Positions 8,301-15,769 of a stretch of DNA of 19,986 nt are shown piece by piece. This DNA comes from Caldifarciminota bacterium (GTDB lineage: Bacteria > Hydrothermota > UBA3072 > WFRC01), in contig WFRC01000293.1 in NCBI GenBank assembly GCA_015486685.1, forward strand, positions 1 to 19,986, written 5' to 3'. The position numbers and the translations under genes are program-made. Below the pieces are notes generated by a model that saw only the letters and a program-made list of their open reading frames with translations, had not been told where the DNA came from and searched no databases. Positions within the stretch are counted from its first letter, which is position 1. Every line of letters starts with the position of its first letter.

Positions 8301-8812
8301 ATATAATCATTAGCGGCATCATTACATCTATAAAAAAACATAAAACAAAAAAATTGGGGAAACAAATGGCTTATATTACAGTGGAAGATATGGAAAATTC
8401 CATTGAACTAACTGTCTTCTCTGATATATACAACAGCATTGCCGATAAGGTTGTAAATGAAACAAAGGTTGTCATAGAGGGCTCAATAAACGAAGATAGA
8501 TTCAATAATAGTGATGAAAATGGAAAGGTCAAACTTATTGCAAGAAGGATTATCCCATTTGAAGAAATAAATAATTATGTGCAGAAGGTTTATGTAGCAA
8601 TATATCTTGATGACATTGAAAAATCAGACATTGACAAAATTTACCAATTATGCAATAAATTTAAGGGGGAAACCCCTATATCCTTTGTGCTTAAGAAAAA
8701 GGAAAAAAAGGTAGTTGCAATGCCTGAAAAAATAAGGGTCAATTGCAAAACAGATTTTATAAAAAAACTCTCACAGGTCGTTGGAGACAATAATATCAAG
8801 TGCATTTTATAA
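5390..8812 (+). CDS. dnaE: DNA polymerase III alpha subunit, DnaE type
   Basis: The 1140-residue replicative polymerase is full length for the DnaE1 class (E. coli 1160). The N-terminal PHP domain begins with HLHLHTQYSLLDG (8-20) and includes TDHGNLFG. The catalytic palm shows GPGRGSAVGSLTLYGLGI and the acidic motif PDVDIDF at 398-404 (Asp399, 401, 403), with a third Asp at 552 in KIDILGLKTL. These agree in position with the active-site aspartates of E. coli. Further on are FNKSHSTGYAYIAYYTAYLKA (finger region) and an OB-fold domain near 965-1040. The order PHP-palm without an inserted exonuclease excludes PolC. The start overlaps the corC stop by four bases. Finding dnaE at the end of a TonB operon is unusual, and its expression would depend on the upstream promoter unless a hidden one exists inside corC. 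Confidence 0.97.
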   Translation: MKKAQFVHLHLHTQYSLLDGAVKIKKLIEKAKKYNIPAVTITDHGNLFGVIEFYKLALSMNIKPIIGMEAYLAPESRFKKDSKKNYHLILLVKNYEGYKNLIKLSSISYTEGFYYKPRIDKEILKEYSNGLIGSSACIKGEIPTYLSEGKYELAKKALLEYKDIFDNDFYIEIMRIGVKNETKINENLIKLSRETDTPLIATNDVHYLNKDDAEAHDVLLAIQTKKDIDDKDRMKFPSGEFWFKSPAEMEMLFSDIPEAIENTVKVAEKCNLHLELDPTKVALPKFDVPEQFKEKGHFEYLRYLAENGLSQRTKVTPGIKEKLEYELSVIKKMGLSGYFLIIKDIIDFARSNAIYIGPGRGSAVGSLTLYGLGITDVDPTKYGLIFERFLNPERISMPDVDIDFEDERREEILKYIKQKYHKTNVAQIITFDVMKPRSVIKKVGKVLKLPFTEMNELTKLIGDDQKRIDDIMKYNDRFKNLVNAQKDYQKLISIARKLEGLVSNTSTHAAGVVITPEELTNYVPLYRPGENDDLYTQYPMKSLEDVGVLKIDILGLKTLSVIKHSINLLRKKGIDLQLEELPKDDKKTFDLIKAGDTNTVFQLGSRGMKETLKLMQPSTFEDLIAVTSFFRPGPLQTIDPKEFAARMQGKIKEDYIHPKLEPILKETYGIMLYQEQVMKIAHEIAGFTLGQADILRKAMGKKKIEIMQDLREEFIKGAEKNGLTHSQANQIFDIMERFSGYGFNKSHSTGYAYIAYYTAYLKAHYPLEFFSSNLTNEKDNAEKIKIMIEEAFSKNIVIYPPDVNESYYEFTPENEKGIRFGLCAVKNIGESAVSEILKEREKGKFKSFQDFLERIPSRTVNKKVIESLIKVGAFDTLNRNRASLMVSYPKIVEILSRKEKMKSQKGLFAKKEQEDLQITKIEDWDFPTKLNYERESLGFYFSGHPLSGEIPVVKAVSEPISAIYNKGIGSDIIISGIITSIKKHKTKKLGKQMAYITVEDMENSIELTVFSDIYNSIADKVVNETKVVIEGSINEDRFNNSDENGKVKLIARRIIPFEEINNYVQKVYVAIYLDDIEKSDIDKIYQLCNKFKGETPISFVLKKKEKKVVAMPEKIRVNCKTDFIKKLSQVVGDNNIKCIL

Positions 8813-8817
8813 GACAA

Positions 8818-9063
8818 TGGGGTCAGTCATAAACTTTCAACTTTCCGATTTTAGGGTTTCAAATCTTACCCCCACATTTTTGGAAAATTTTTTTGACAAA
8901 TTTGAAAAGGATGTTATATTATATGAAGAAAGTAATAAGTTGATAAGTAAAGGAAGAAAATAAGAGGGAGCAAAACAGATATAAGAAATTGCAGGTTAAA
9001 AATGCAGAAAAAGATTATTTTTTGAATTTTTGGGGGAAAGTTGAAAGTTTATGACTGACCCCA
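8818..9063. mobile_element. MITE-like inverted-repeat element, 246 bp
   Basis: Two perfect 29-base inverted repeats bound the segment: 8818-8846 (starts TGGGGTCAGTCATAAAC) and 9035-9063 (ends GTTTATGACTGACCCCA), with 188 bases between. It begins only five bases after the dnaE stop. It contains no plausible protein; a 60-codon frame over its left half lacks any protein-like pattern and starts inside dnaE. Termini of GGGGTCAG type recall intergenic elements mobilised in trans by Y1 (REP-associated) transposases; that link is an inference, and no transposase is nearby. No target-site duplication is evident. The two arms could pair as a long hairpin in read-through RNA from dnaE. Confidence 0.7.
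8893..8920 (+). promoter_or_regulatory. Promoter inside the inverted-repeat element
   Basis: A perfect -35 TTGACA (8893-8898) is followed after 16 bases by TATATT (8915-8920). It points toward the outer-membrane protein-purA-secA-nadE genes, with a predicted start near 8927 and thus a leader of about 155 bases that includes the right arm of the inverted repeat (9035-9063). No other good promoter is visible between dnaE and 9083. Confidence 0.6.
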
Positions 9064-9082
9064 ATAAAAAAAAGGAGGTAAT

Positions 9083-9742
9083 ATGTATATTTTATTATTG
9101 GTTACATTCGTAGGTATTGACAACGCACCGTTGACAGGAGTAGACAATCCTCTGCCACAAATTCTTGAACACGGCGAGTATATGATTACATTCAGATACG
9201 AACCGTCAACCCTGATGGTTCCAAAAATAAAATTTGGATTGTGGGACAGAATTTCATTAGGAATTGGATATGGTTTATCTGGACTTGTAGGTTATGAAAA
9301 AATGGATTTCTCCAAACCCTGGGTAGATTTAAGGGCAATGATTTATGACAATGAACTCTTTACTTCTACTGTAGGATATGATAATGAGCCTTATGACGGC
9401 CTTACTTCAAAAGATATTTATCTTTCATTTGGCTATCATGCACCACTTATCTTTGGATATTTTTTGACTTCAATGGCTCTTAACTATTCTACTTCAAAAA
9501 AAGGATTAGATTTTTCTTCGTCAAATTATCTACTTATAGGCGAAACGCATTATATATTCTTAGAGTATACATTGGGAAGTAATAATAATGGAACAACAGA
9601 AAGAAATTATGTAAATGTAGGTTTTCGTGAGATGTTCGGCGCTTTTGGTGTCGAGATTGATTTAAAAAACCTGTTTATGAGTGACCCGCATAATCAGGGA
9701 ATAGGCAGACAGGTTAAGGTAATGTATCGGGAACATTTTTAG
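9083..9742 (+). CDS. Predicted outer-membrane beta-barrel protein of unknown function
   Basis: The 219-residue product is not assigned to a known family. It starts with a short hydrophobic segment (MYILLLVTFVG) that may be part of a weak signal peptide, though it lacks basic residues. It then shows alternating polar and hydrophobic strands with many Gly, Tyr and Phe, for example MITFRYEP, IKFGLWDRISLGIGYGLSG, DIYLSFGYHAP, YLLIGETHYIFLEYTLG and NVGFREMFGAFGVEI. The last residue is Phe (VKVMYREHF), the usual insertion signal of outer-membrane barrels. The ATG at 9083 follows a strong AAAGGAGGT (9071-9079). It is the first gene after the inverted-repeat element and ends six bases before purA. 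The length allows a small barrel of roughly 8-12 strands. Confidence 0.65.
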   Translation: MYILLLVTFVGIDNAPLTGVDNPLPQILEHGEYMITFRYEPSTLMVPKIKFGLWDRISLGIGYGLSGLVGYEKMDFSKPWVDLRAMIYDNELFTSTVGYDNEPYDGLTSKDIYLSFGYHAPLIFGYFLTSMALNYSTSKKGLDFSSSNYLLIGETHYIFLEYTLGSNNNGTTERNYVNVGFREMFGAFGVEIDLKNLFMSDPHNQGIGRQVKVMYREHF

Positions 9743-9748
9743 CCCAAT

Positions 9749-10972
9749 ATGCCAATATCCGTTATATTAGGACTACAATGGGGAGATGAAGCAAAGGGAA
9801 AGGTTGTTGACCTCCTATCTCAAGAATTTGACATTATTGTCAGATATCAGGGCGGAGCAAACGCAGGTCATACCATCTATTATAATAATCAAAAGATACC
9901 TTTACACCTGATTCCTTCGGGTATATTTCATCCTGATAAAACTTGCATTATTGGAAACGGAGTGGTTGTAGACCCTTATGCCTTGAAAGATGAGATAGAG
10001 AAATTGAAAGAATTAGGGATAAATGTAAAAGAAAGGTTATATATCAGTTCCAGAGCACATCTTATATTGCCATATCATAAAAAAAGGGACGAAGAAAGGG
10101 ATAGAACAAGAAAAATCGGGACAACAAAAAAGGGTATAGGCCCTGCTTATCAGGATAAGTCAGCGAGATGGGGTATACGAGCAGGAGATATATTTTATCC
10201 TGATTATTTAAGAGAAAGGCTAAAAAATAATATTGATAATTATCAGGAGTTATTTAAGGAATACACAGAAATACTAAATTTTATAAAACCTATGATTAAA
10301 GATACTGTGAGCATCCTGGTTGAAGCAGAACAATCCGGGAAAAAGATATTGATGGAAGGTGCCCAGGGCACTATGCTGGATGTAGATTTTGGCACATATC
10401 CCTATGTAACTTCATCTAATCCCACAATAGGTGGAGTATTTACAGGCACAGGACTTTCTCCAAAATTTCTCGATAAAATCATCGGGGTTTCAAAGGCATA
10501 TACAACAAGGGTAGGGGCAGGACCTTTTCCAACAGAATTAGAAGGAAATATGCAAAGTTATCTGAGGGAGGAAGGTAATGAGTATGGTGCAACCACAGGA
10601 AGGGCGAGAAGATGTGGATGGCTTGATTTAACGCAATTAAAATATGCCGCAGATGTAAATGGAATAGATGGAATATTCTTGACCAAAATGGATGTGCTCA
10701 ACCATTTAGAAGAAATAAAGGTAGGTATTGGATATAGACATAACGGGAAAATAATCTCTACTTTTCCCGATGCTATCTCGATACTTAATGAAATTGTGGT
10801 AGAATACAAAACATTAAAGGGGTGGAATACAAATATAAATGGGATAAAGACTTTCTCAAAACTTCCGGAACAAACAAAAGATTATATCAAATTTATTCAA
10901 GATTTTATAAACATCCCTGTAATAGGAATTTCAACAGGCCCGTTAAGAGGAGATGTAATCTATGCTGACTAA
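9749..10972 (+). CDS. purA: Adenylosuccinate synthetase
   Basis: The 407-residue enzyme joins IMP and aspartate, with GTP, to make adenylosuccinate, the first committed step to AMP. The N-terminal motif is GLQWGDEAKGKVVDLL with catalytic Asp13, followed by NAGHTI with His41, matching E. coli numbering. Other signatures are TTKKGIGPAYQDKSARWGIRAGD, MEGAQGTMLDVDFGTYPYVTSS, TRVGAGPFPTE and GRARRCGWLD. Two points are odd: residue 15 is Ala where the family normally has Gly (GDEGKGK), and the protein is about 20-25 residues shorter than typical bacterial forms. No ribosome binding site stands just before the ATG, so translation probably depends on the preceding gene, which ends six bases upstream. 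The end overlaps the secA start by 11 bases. Confidence 0.96.
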   Translation: MPISVILGLQWGDEAKGKVVDLLSQEFDIIVRYQGGANAGHTIYYNNQKIPLHLIPSGIFHPDKTCIIGNGVVVDPYALKDEIEKLKELGINVKERLYISSRAHLILPYHKKRDEERDRTRKIGTTKKGIGPAYQDKSARWGIRAGDIFYPDYLRERLKNNIDNYQELFKEYTEILNFIKPMIKDTVSILVEAEQSGKKILMEGAQGTMLDVDFGTYPYVTSSNPTIGGVFTGTGLSPKFLDKIIGVSKAYTTRVGAGPFPTELEGNMQSYLREEGNEYGATTGRARRCGWLDLTQLKYAADVNGIDGIFLTKMDVLNHLEEIKVGIGYRHNGKIISTFPDAISILNEIVVEYKTLKGWNTNINGIKTFSKLPEQTKDYIKFIQDFINIPVIGISTGPLRGDVIYAD

Positions 10973-13900
10973 GATATTCGGGAGTAAGAACGATAGGGAG
11001 ATAAATAGACTGATCCCCAAAGTTGAAGAAATCAATGCAAAATCCCAGGAATTTCAGAAATTGAGTGATGATGAACTTCCCAAAATGACAGAAGAGTTCA
11101 AGAGGAGACTATCAGAAGGCGAATCCCTCGATGATATATTGGTGGAGGCTTTTGCATTGGTTAAAGAAACGACAAGAAGATTGTTGGGCAAAAAATGGAT
11201 GGTTACAGATATTGAAAAAGAATGGGATATGGTACCCTATGATGTCCAACTAATTGGTGCCATTGTACTCCACCAGGGAAAAATTGCAGAGATGGCTACG
11301 GGGGAAGGGAAAACTCTTGTTGCAACAATGCCACTTTACCTGAATGCACTCCCGGGTAAGGGGGCTCACCTCATAACGGTAAATGATTATCTCGCAAGAA
11401 GGGATAAAGAATGGATGGGTCCCGTTTATGAAACTCTGGGGCTCAGCATTGGAGTAATTCAGCAGGGAATGGAACCCTCAGAACGAAGAGAACAATATGA
11501 TAAAGATATAACTTATGGAACAAATAATGAATTTGGTTTTGACTATTTAAGAGACAATATGGCTGTAGTGCCCGAACATAGGGTACAAAGAGGTCATTAT
11601 TATGCCATCGTTGATGAAGTTGACTCTGTGCTAATAGATGAAGCAAGAACTCCTCTAATCATTTCAGGGCCAGTAGAGCAGTCCATTCAATTTTTTGACA
11701 AATTAAAGCCTAATGTAGAAAGGATTATCCATAGTCAAACTGCCCTTGTAAATAGACTTATCTCAGAAGGAGAAAAATTATTAAAGGAGCACAAAGAAAA
11801 GGAAGCAGGTATAAAATTTTTACAGGCAAAGAGAGGTGCACCAAAGAATAAAAGATTGATAAAACTTCTGCATGAACCAGGCATTCAAGCCCTCATAGAT
11901 GAAACCGAAGCGTCATTTATGAAAGAGAAGAAATTGCATACTCTGGACGAAGACCTATATTTTTCAATAGACGAAAAGGCAAATACTGTTGATGTATCAG
12001 AGAGGGGTAGAAATGCCATCGCACCCAATAATCCTGATTTCTTTGTTCTCCCTGACCTTTCAATTGAACTCCAGAAAATTAAAAATAAAGAAGGGCTTTC
12101 TTCCAGAGAAAAAGCAGTTGAGGAAGAAGCCATTGAGAGAGAATATGCAGAAAAATCTGAGAAAATTCATGCAGTAGACCAACTTTTAAGGGCTTATTCC
12201 CTTTTTGAGAAAGATAATGAGTATATTGTTCAGGGTGGAAAGGTGATGATAGTAGACGAATTTACAGGCAGATTGATGCCCGGGAGAAGGTATTCCGATG
12301 GACTTCACGAAGCCCTTGAAGCAAAAGAAAATGTAAAGGTGGAAAGGGAAACCCAGACATTTGCTACCATAACCCTACAGAATTATTTCAGGATGTATAA
12401 AAAACTCGCGGGGATGACAGGAACAGCCGCTACGGAGGCACATGAATTCTGGGAGATTTATAAATTAGATGTTGTTGTAATTCCTACAAACCAACCCGTA
12501 AGAAGACTTGATTATGACGATTTGATATACAGAACTAAAAGGGAAAAATATAACGCCATTATAAATGAGGTAGAGCGATTACACAAAAAGGGCATTCCTA
12601 TTCTTGTAGGAACAGTTTCAGTAGATGTTTCCGAAGTTCTTTCAAGGATGCTCACGAGGAAAGGCATAAAACATCAGGTATTAAATGCAAAGTATCATCA
12701 AAAGGAAGCAGAAATCATTTCTCATGCAGGAGAAAAGGGATGGGTTACAATTGCTACAAATATGGCAGGTAGAGGAACAGATATAAAGCTTGAGCCGGGT
12801 GTAGTAAAATGCCCTGTCTGCTGTCTAAAACAAAAGAAATTGCCTGAACACTGTAAGGATATTGATATAGAGAAATGTAAGGAGGATATGCCCTGTGGTC
12901 TACATATTATTGGAACGGAAAGACACGACGCAAGAAGGATAGATTTACAGTTAAAAGGTAGGGCAGGAAGGCAGGGAGACCCCGGTGCATCAAGGTTTCA
13001 TATATCTCTGGAAGATGATTTAATGAGGTTATTTGCTACCGAAAGAATATCAGGGGTAATGGATAGGATGGGTATAAAAGATGGAGAGCCTATAAAACAT
13101 AAATTAATAACGCGTGCCATTGAAAATGCCCAGAAAAGGGTTGAGAGATACCATTTTGATATAAGAAAAAGATTATTAGAATACGATGATGTAATGAATA
13201 AACAGAGAGAGGTAATTTACAGCTGGAGAAATGACATACTGGATGGCAAAAATTTGAAGGATAAGGTTATGGATATGATTGACGACATTCTTGGTGATAT
13301 TATTGACGGATACGCAAAGGGCTTTGCTGAAACATGGGATTGGGACGGATTACGAAGCGAACTTATTGAAACATTTCTTGTGGATATAGATGTTAGTGAA
13401 GAGGAGAAAAAAACAATCAAACCTGCTGAATTTGAAGAAAATCTGAAAGATTTGATAAATAAGAGATACAATGAAAAAGAAAAGATTGTCGAGCCAGAGA
13501 GGATGAGAGAATTTGAAAGAATGGTTATGCTTCAGGTAATAGATACGAACTGGAGACATCACCTCTATGAACTGGATGCATTAAAAGAAGGTATAAATCT
13601 TAGGAGTTATGCTCAGAAAGACCCGCTTGTTGAATATAAAAGGGAATCATTCGCAATGTTTGAGAATCTGGTATTTGATATAGAAAAGGATGTAATAAAA
13701 TACCTGTTCAGATTAAAACCTGAGGCAATCACACTGCCACAGGAAGTGAGCGGACAGGAGGTAAAAGAAGAATTTAAGGGTGGTGCTCCCGAAGAGAACA
13801 GGAGAAAAGAGAAAAAAAACCTTATCCTCCCGCAGGAAAAGATTCCAACAATAGGTGACCCTGTACTTGATAAAAAATTTAGAGAGGCAGTTGAAAAACT

Positions 13901-14000
13901 ACACAAACAGGGGAAAAGGGTTAAAGATATTGGCAGAAATGCACCCTGTCCTTGTGGAAGTGGGAAAAAATTCAAGAAATGTCATGGGAAATTTCTGTAA
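10962..14000 (+). CDS. secA: Protein translocase ATPase SecA
   Basis: The 1012-residue ATPase drives proteins through the SecYEG channel. The Walker A motif is MATGEGKT (111-118), with VDEVDSVLIDEARTPLIISG as the DEAD/Walker B region, and NMAGRGTDIKL, GTERHDARRIDLQLKGRAGRQGDPG in the second nucleotide-binding domain. The protein is about 110 residues longer than E. coli SecA; much of this is an insert in the crosslinking region (about 262-415, with RGAPKNKRLIKLLHEPGIQ), a feature I associate with FCB-group SecA. A six-cysteine insert (Cys617, 620, 621, 631, 639, 645) sits between GRGTDIKL and GLHIIGTERH. The C-terminus has the normal zinc motif CPCGSGKKFKKCH (Cys996, Cys998, Cys1007, His1008), which binds SecB or the membrane in other bacteria. 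ATG 10962 overlaps purA by 11 bases, with GAGGAGAT upstream. Confidence 0.97.
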   Translation: MLTKIFGSKNDREINRLIPKVEEINAKSQEFQKLSDDELPKMTEEFKRRLSEGESLDDILVEAFALVKETTRRLLGKKWMVTDIEKEWDMVPYDVQLIGAIVLHQGKIAEMATGEGKTLVATMPLYLNALPGKGAHLITVNDYLARRDKEWMGPVYETLGLSIGVIQQGMEPSERREQYDKDITYGTNNEFGFDYLRDNMAVVPEHRVQRGHYYAIVDEVDSVLIDEARTPLIISGPVEQSIQFFDKLKPNVERIIHSQTALVNRLISEGEKLLKEHKEKEAGIKFLQAKRGAPKNKRLIKLLHEPGIQALIDETEASFMKEKKLHTLDEDLYFSIDEKANTVDVSERGRNAIAPNNPDFFVLPDLSIELQKIKNKEGLSSREKAVEEEAIEREYAEKSEKIHAVDQLLRAYSLFEKDNEYIVQGGKVMIVDEFTGRLMPGRRYSDGLHEALEAKENVKVERETQTFATITLQNYFRMYKKLAGMTGTAATEAHEFWEIYKLDVVVIPTNQPVRRLDYDDLIYRTKREKYNAIINEVERLHKKGIPILVGTVSVDVSEVLSRMLTRKGIKHQVLNAKYHQKEAEIISHAGEKGWVTIATNMAGRGTDIKLEPGVVKCPVCCLKQKKLPEHCKDIDIEKCKEDMPCGLHIIGTERHDARRIDLQLKGRAGRQGDPGASRFHISLEDDLMRLFATERISGVMDRMGIKDGEPIKHKLITRAIENAQKRVERYHFDIRKRLLEYDDVMNKQREVIYSWRNDILDGKNLKDKVMDMIDDILGDIIDGYAKGFAETWDWDGLRSELIETFLVDIDVSEEEKKTIKPAEFEENLKDLINKRYNEKEKIVEPERMREFERMVMLQVIDTNWRHHLYELDALKEGINLRSYAQKDPLVEYKRESFAMFENLVFDIEKDVIKYLFRLKPEAITLPQEVSGQEVKEEFKGGAPEENRRKEKKNLILPQEKIPTIGDPVLDKKFREAVEKLHKQGKRVKDIGRNAPCPCGSGKKFKKCHGKFL

Positions 14001-15645
14001 TCTGAAAATCCTGGTTGCCCAGATAAACACAATTGTAGGAGATATTGAGAAAAACACAAAAAAGATAATCCGCGGAATTGAAAAGGCAAAAAAAATAAAT
14101 GCTGATTTTGTTATTTTCCCTGAATTGACCATCCCAGGATATATTCCCCTTGATATCATTTTAAGACAGGGTTTTATTGAAAAAAATCAGCAGGCAATTT
14201 TAGAAATTCTACCACATACAAAGGGCATAAATGCAATTATCGGATATATAGATACAAAAGATGATAAAGCACATATAAATGCATATGACCCATCTTCCCT
14301 CGCATATCTCAGCAATAGAAAAATTTTCAATACAGCGGCCTTCATAGAGAATGGCAAAATCAAGGGGAAATACTATAAACAGTATCCACCATCCTTCGAT
14401 ATATATGACGAAAAAAGGTTTTTTGCCCCCGGGAAAGAAACGCCTATATTTTCTTATAAGGGAATGAAATTCAGCATAAACATATGCGAAGATATATGGA
14501 TTGATGGAGGTCCAGCAGAAGAGGCGGCAAAAAAAGGTGCAGATACAATCTTTAATCTCTCTGCTTCTCCATTTTTTCCGGGAAAATTAGAAATAAGAAA
14601 AAGAATGATTAAAGATAAGGCTAAAATGCATCGGTTAAATATTGTATATACAAATCTTATTGGTGCTCAGGATGGCATTGTGTTTGAAGGAGGAAGTTTC
14701 GCAGTAGATAATACAGGAAAGATTATCTGGCAAGCACCTTCATTTCAGGAAGATTATCTTCTTATACCATCGGAAAGTGCGAATGCCGAAATTACATACG
14801 AAAGAATACCTGCATTATTTAATGCTATTATATTGGGGTTAAAAGATTATTTTATAAAAAATGGTTTTAATAAAACGGTCATAGGCATCAGTGGAGGTAT
14901 TGATTCGGCGATTATTCTAACATTAGCGGTATATGCATTTGGGAAAGAAAATGTAATGGGAATTATGATGCCATCTGAAATCACATCCGAGGAAAATAAA
15001 CGGGATGCTGTAAAACTCCTGAACAACCTTGGGGTTAAATTTTATAATGTTTCCATCTCTGAATTATATGAAATCTATAAAAAGAATTTATCACCCCATC
15101 TGAAAAATATTGAGAATACAATTACAGGGCAAAATCTGCAGGCACGCATCAGGGGAAATATCCTGATGGCTTTTTCAAATACTATGAACGCCCTGGTATT
15201 AGCAACAGGGAATAAATCAGAGATTGCAATGGGATATAACACCCTTTATGGTGATACCGTTGGAGCACTCGCACCCATTGCCGATGTATATAAAACAGAT
15301 GTGTATTTACTGGGAAGATATATAAATAAAATTATGGGGAATATAATACCAGAAAATATATTCATAAAACCCCCAACCGCAGAATTGAAAAAGGGACAAA
15401 GGGACGAGGATGACCTCCCCCCCTATCGGATACTGGATAAAATCCTGAGACTTATATTTGAAGAGAACAAATCCATAGATGAAATAGTGGAAGCAGGTTT
15501 TGATAAAAAATTAGTAACAGACATTCTTCGCAAGATAAGAAGGAATGAATATAAAAGAAATCAACTTCCACCAGTAATCAAGGTCTCGGAAAAATCTTTT
15601 GGTTACGGTAGGCGTATTCCCATTACAAATCACTATATAAAGTAA
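13984..15645 (+). CDS. nadE: Glutamine-hydrolysing NAD+ synthetase
   Basis: The two-domain enzyme (553 residues from ATG 13984) makes NAD+ from deamido-NAD+ with ATP, taking ammonia from glutamine. The N-terminal nitrilase-type glutaminase domain carries the triad Glu47 (FPELTIPGY), Lys132 (YYKQYPPSFDIYDEKR) and Cys168 (INICEDIW). The synthetase domain has the ATP pyrophosphatase loop GISGGIDSA (303-308 core) and LQARIRGNILMAFSNT, LATGNKSEIAMGYNTLYGD, and PPTAELKKGQRDEDDLPPY. The open frame extends upstream to 13855 inside secA, but homology begins at about NLKILVAQINTIVGDIE, so ATG 13984, overlapping secA by 17 bases, is the best start. Its binding site is poor and coupling to secA is likely. 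The following 124 bases hold small hairpins and a new promoter. Confidence 0.93.
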   Translation: MGNFCNLKILVAQINTIVGDIEKNTKKIIRGIEKAKKINADFVIFPELTIPGYIPLDIILRQGFIEKNQQAILEILPHTKGINAIIGYIDTKDDKAHINAYDPSSLAYLSNRKIFNTAAFIENGKIKGKYYKQYPPSFDIYDEKRFFAPGKETPIFSYKGMKFSINICEDIWIDGGPAEEAAKKGADTIFNLSASPFFPGKLEIRKRMIKDKAKMHRLNIVYTNLIGAQDGIVFEGGSFAVDNTGKIIWQAPSFQEDYLLIPSESANAEITYERIPALFNAIILGLKDYFIKNGFNKTVIGISGGIDSAIILTLAVYAFGKENVMGIMMPSEITSEENKRDAVKLLNNLGVKFYNVSISELYEIYKKNLSPHLKNIENTITGQNLQARIRGNILMAFSNTMNALVLATGNKSEIAMGYNTLYGDTVGALAPIADVYKTDVYLLGRYINKIMGNIIPENIFIKPPTAELKKGQRDEDDLPPYRILDKILRLIFEENKSIDEIVEAGFDKKLVTDILRKIRRNEYKRNQLPPVIKVSEKSFGYGRRIPITNHYIK

Positions 15646-15721
15646 AAAGATAGCCGTAAGCCGATGGCTGGGGCAAAACCCTGCCAAAAAATCAGGAACA
15701 GAGAAAAAATCTTTTTGGGGG
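15646..15721 (+). other. Small structured intergenic segment after nadE
   Basis: Just after the nadE stop lie two short hairpins: AGCC-gat-GGCT (15659-15669) and GGG-caaaa-CCC (15671-15681), or alternatively GGCA...TGCC. No T-run follows, so this is not a standard intrinsic terminator. The words AAAGATAGCCGT (15646-15657) and GGCAAAAC (15672-15679) recur at 401-412 and 414-421, before the H-NOX promoter. The role is unknown. Confidence 0.35.
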
Positions 15722-15749
15722 TTGACTTAATGAATTTAGATTGTATTTT
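15722..15749 (+). promoter_or_regulatory. Promoter of the aldehyde dehydrogenase unit
   Basis: TTGACT (15722-15727) lies 16 bases from TATTTT (15744-15749). The sequence that follows, TTCAGAAAAAAGGAGG (15749-15764), is identical over 16 bases to 1204-1219 before exbB, so the promoter/ribosome-binding-site geometry is the same. The -10 ends 21 bases before the ATG at 15770, and the leader would be about 14 bases. Confidence 0.65.
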
Positions 15750-15769
15750 TCAGAAAAAAGGAGGAGTTT

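Noticed and set aside
5390..8812. PolC-type polymerase
   Set aside because: The PHP domain is N-terminal and unbroken, and no exonuclease motifs are inserted; the layout is DnaE.
8781..8963. 60-codon + strand frame over the left half of the inverted-repeat element
   Set aside because: It starts inside dnaE, spans the left arm and the promoter, and has no binding site or recognisable motif.
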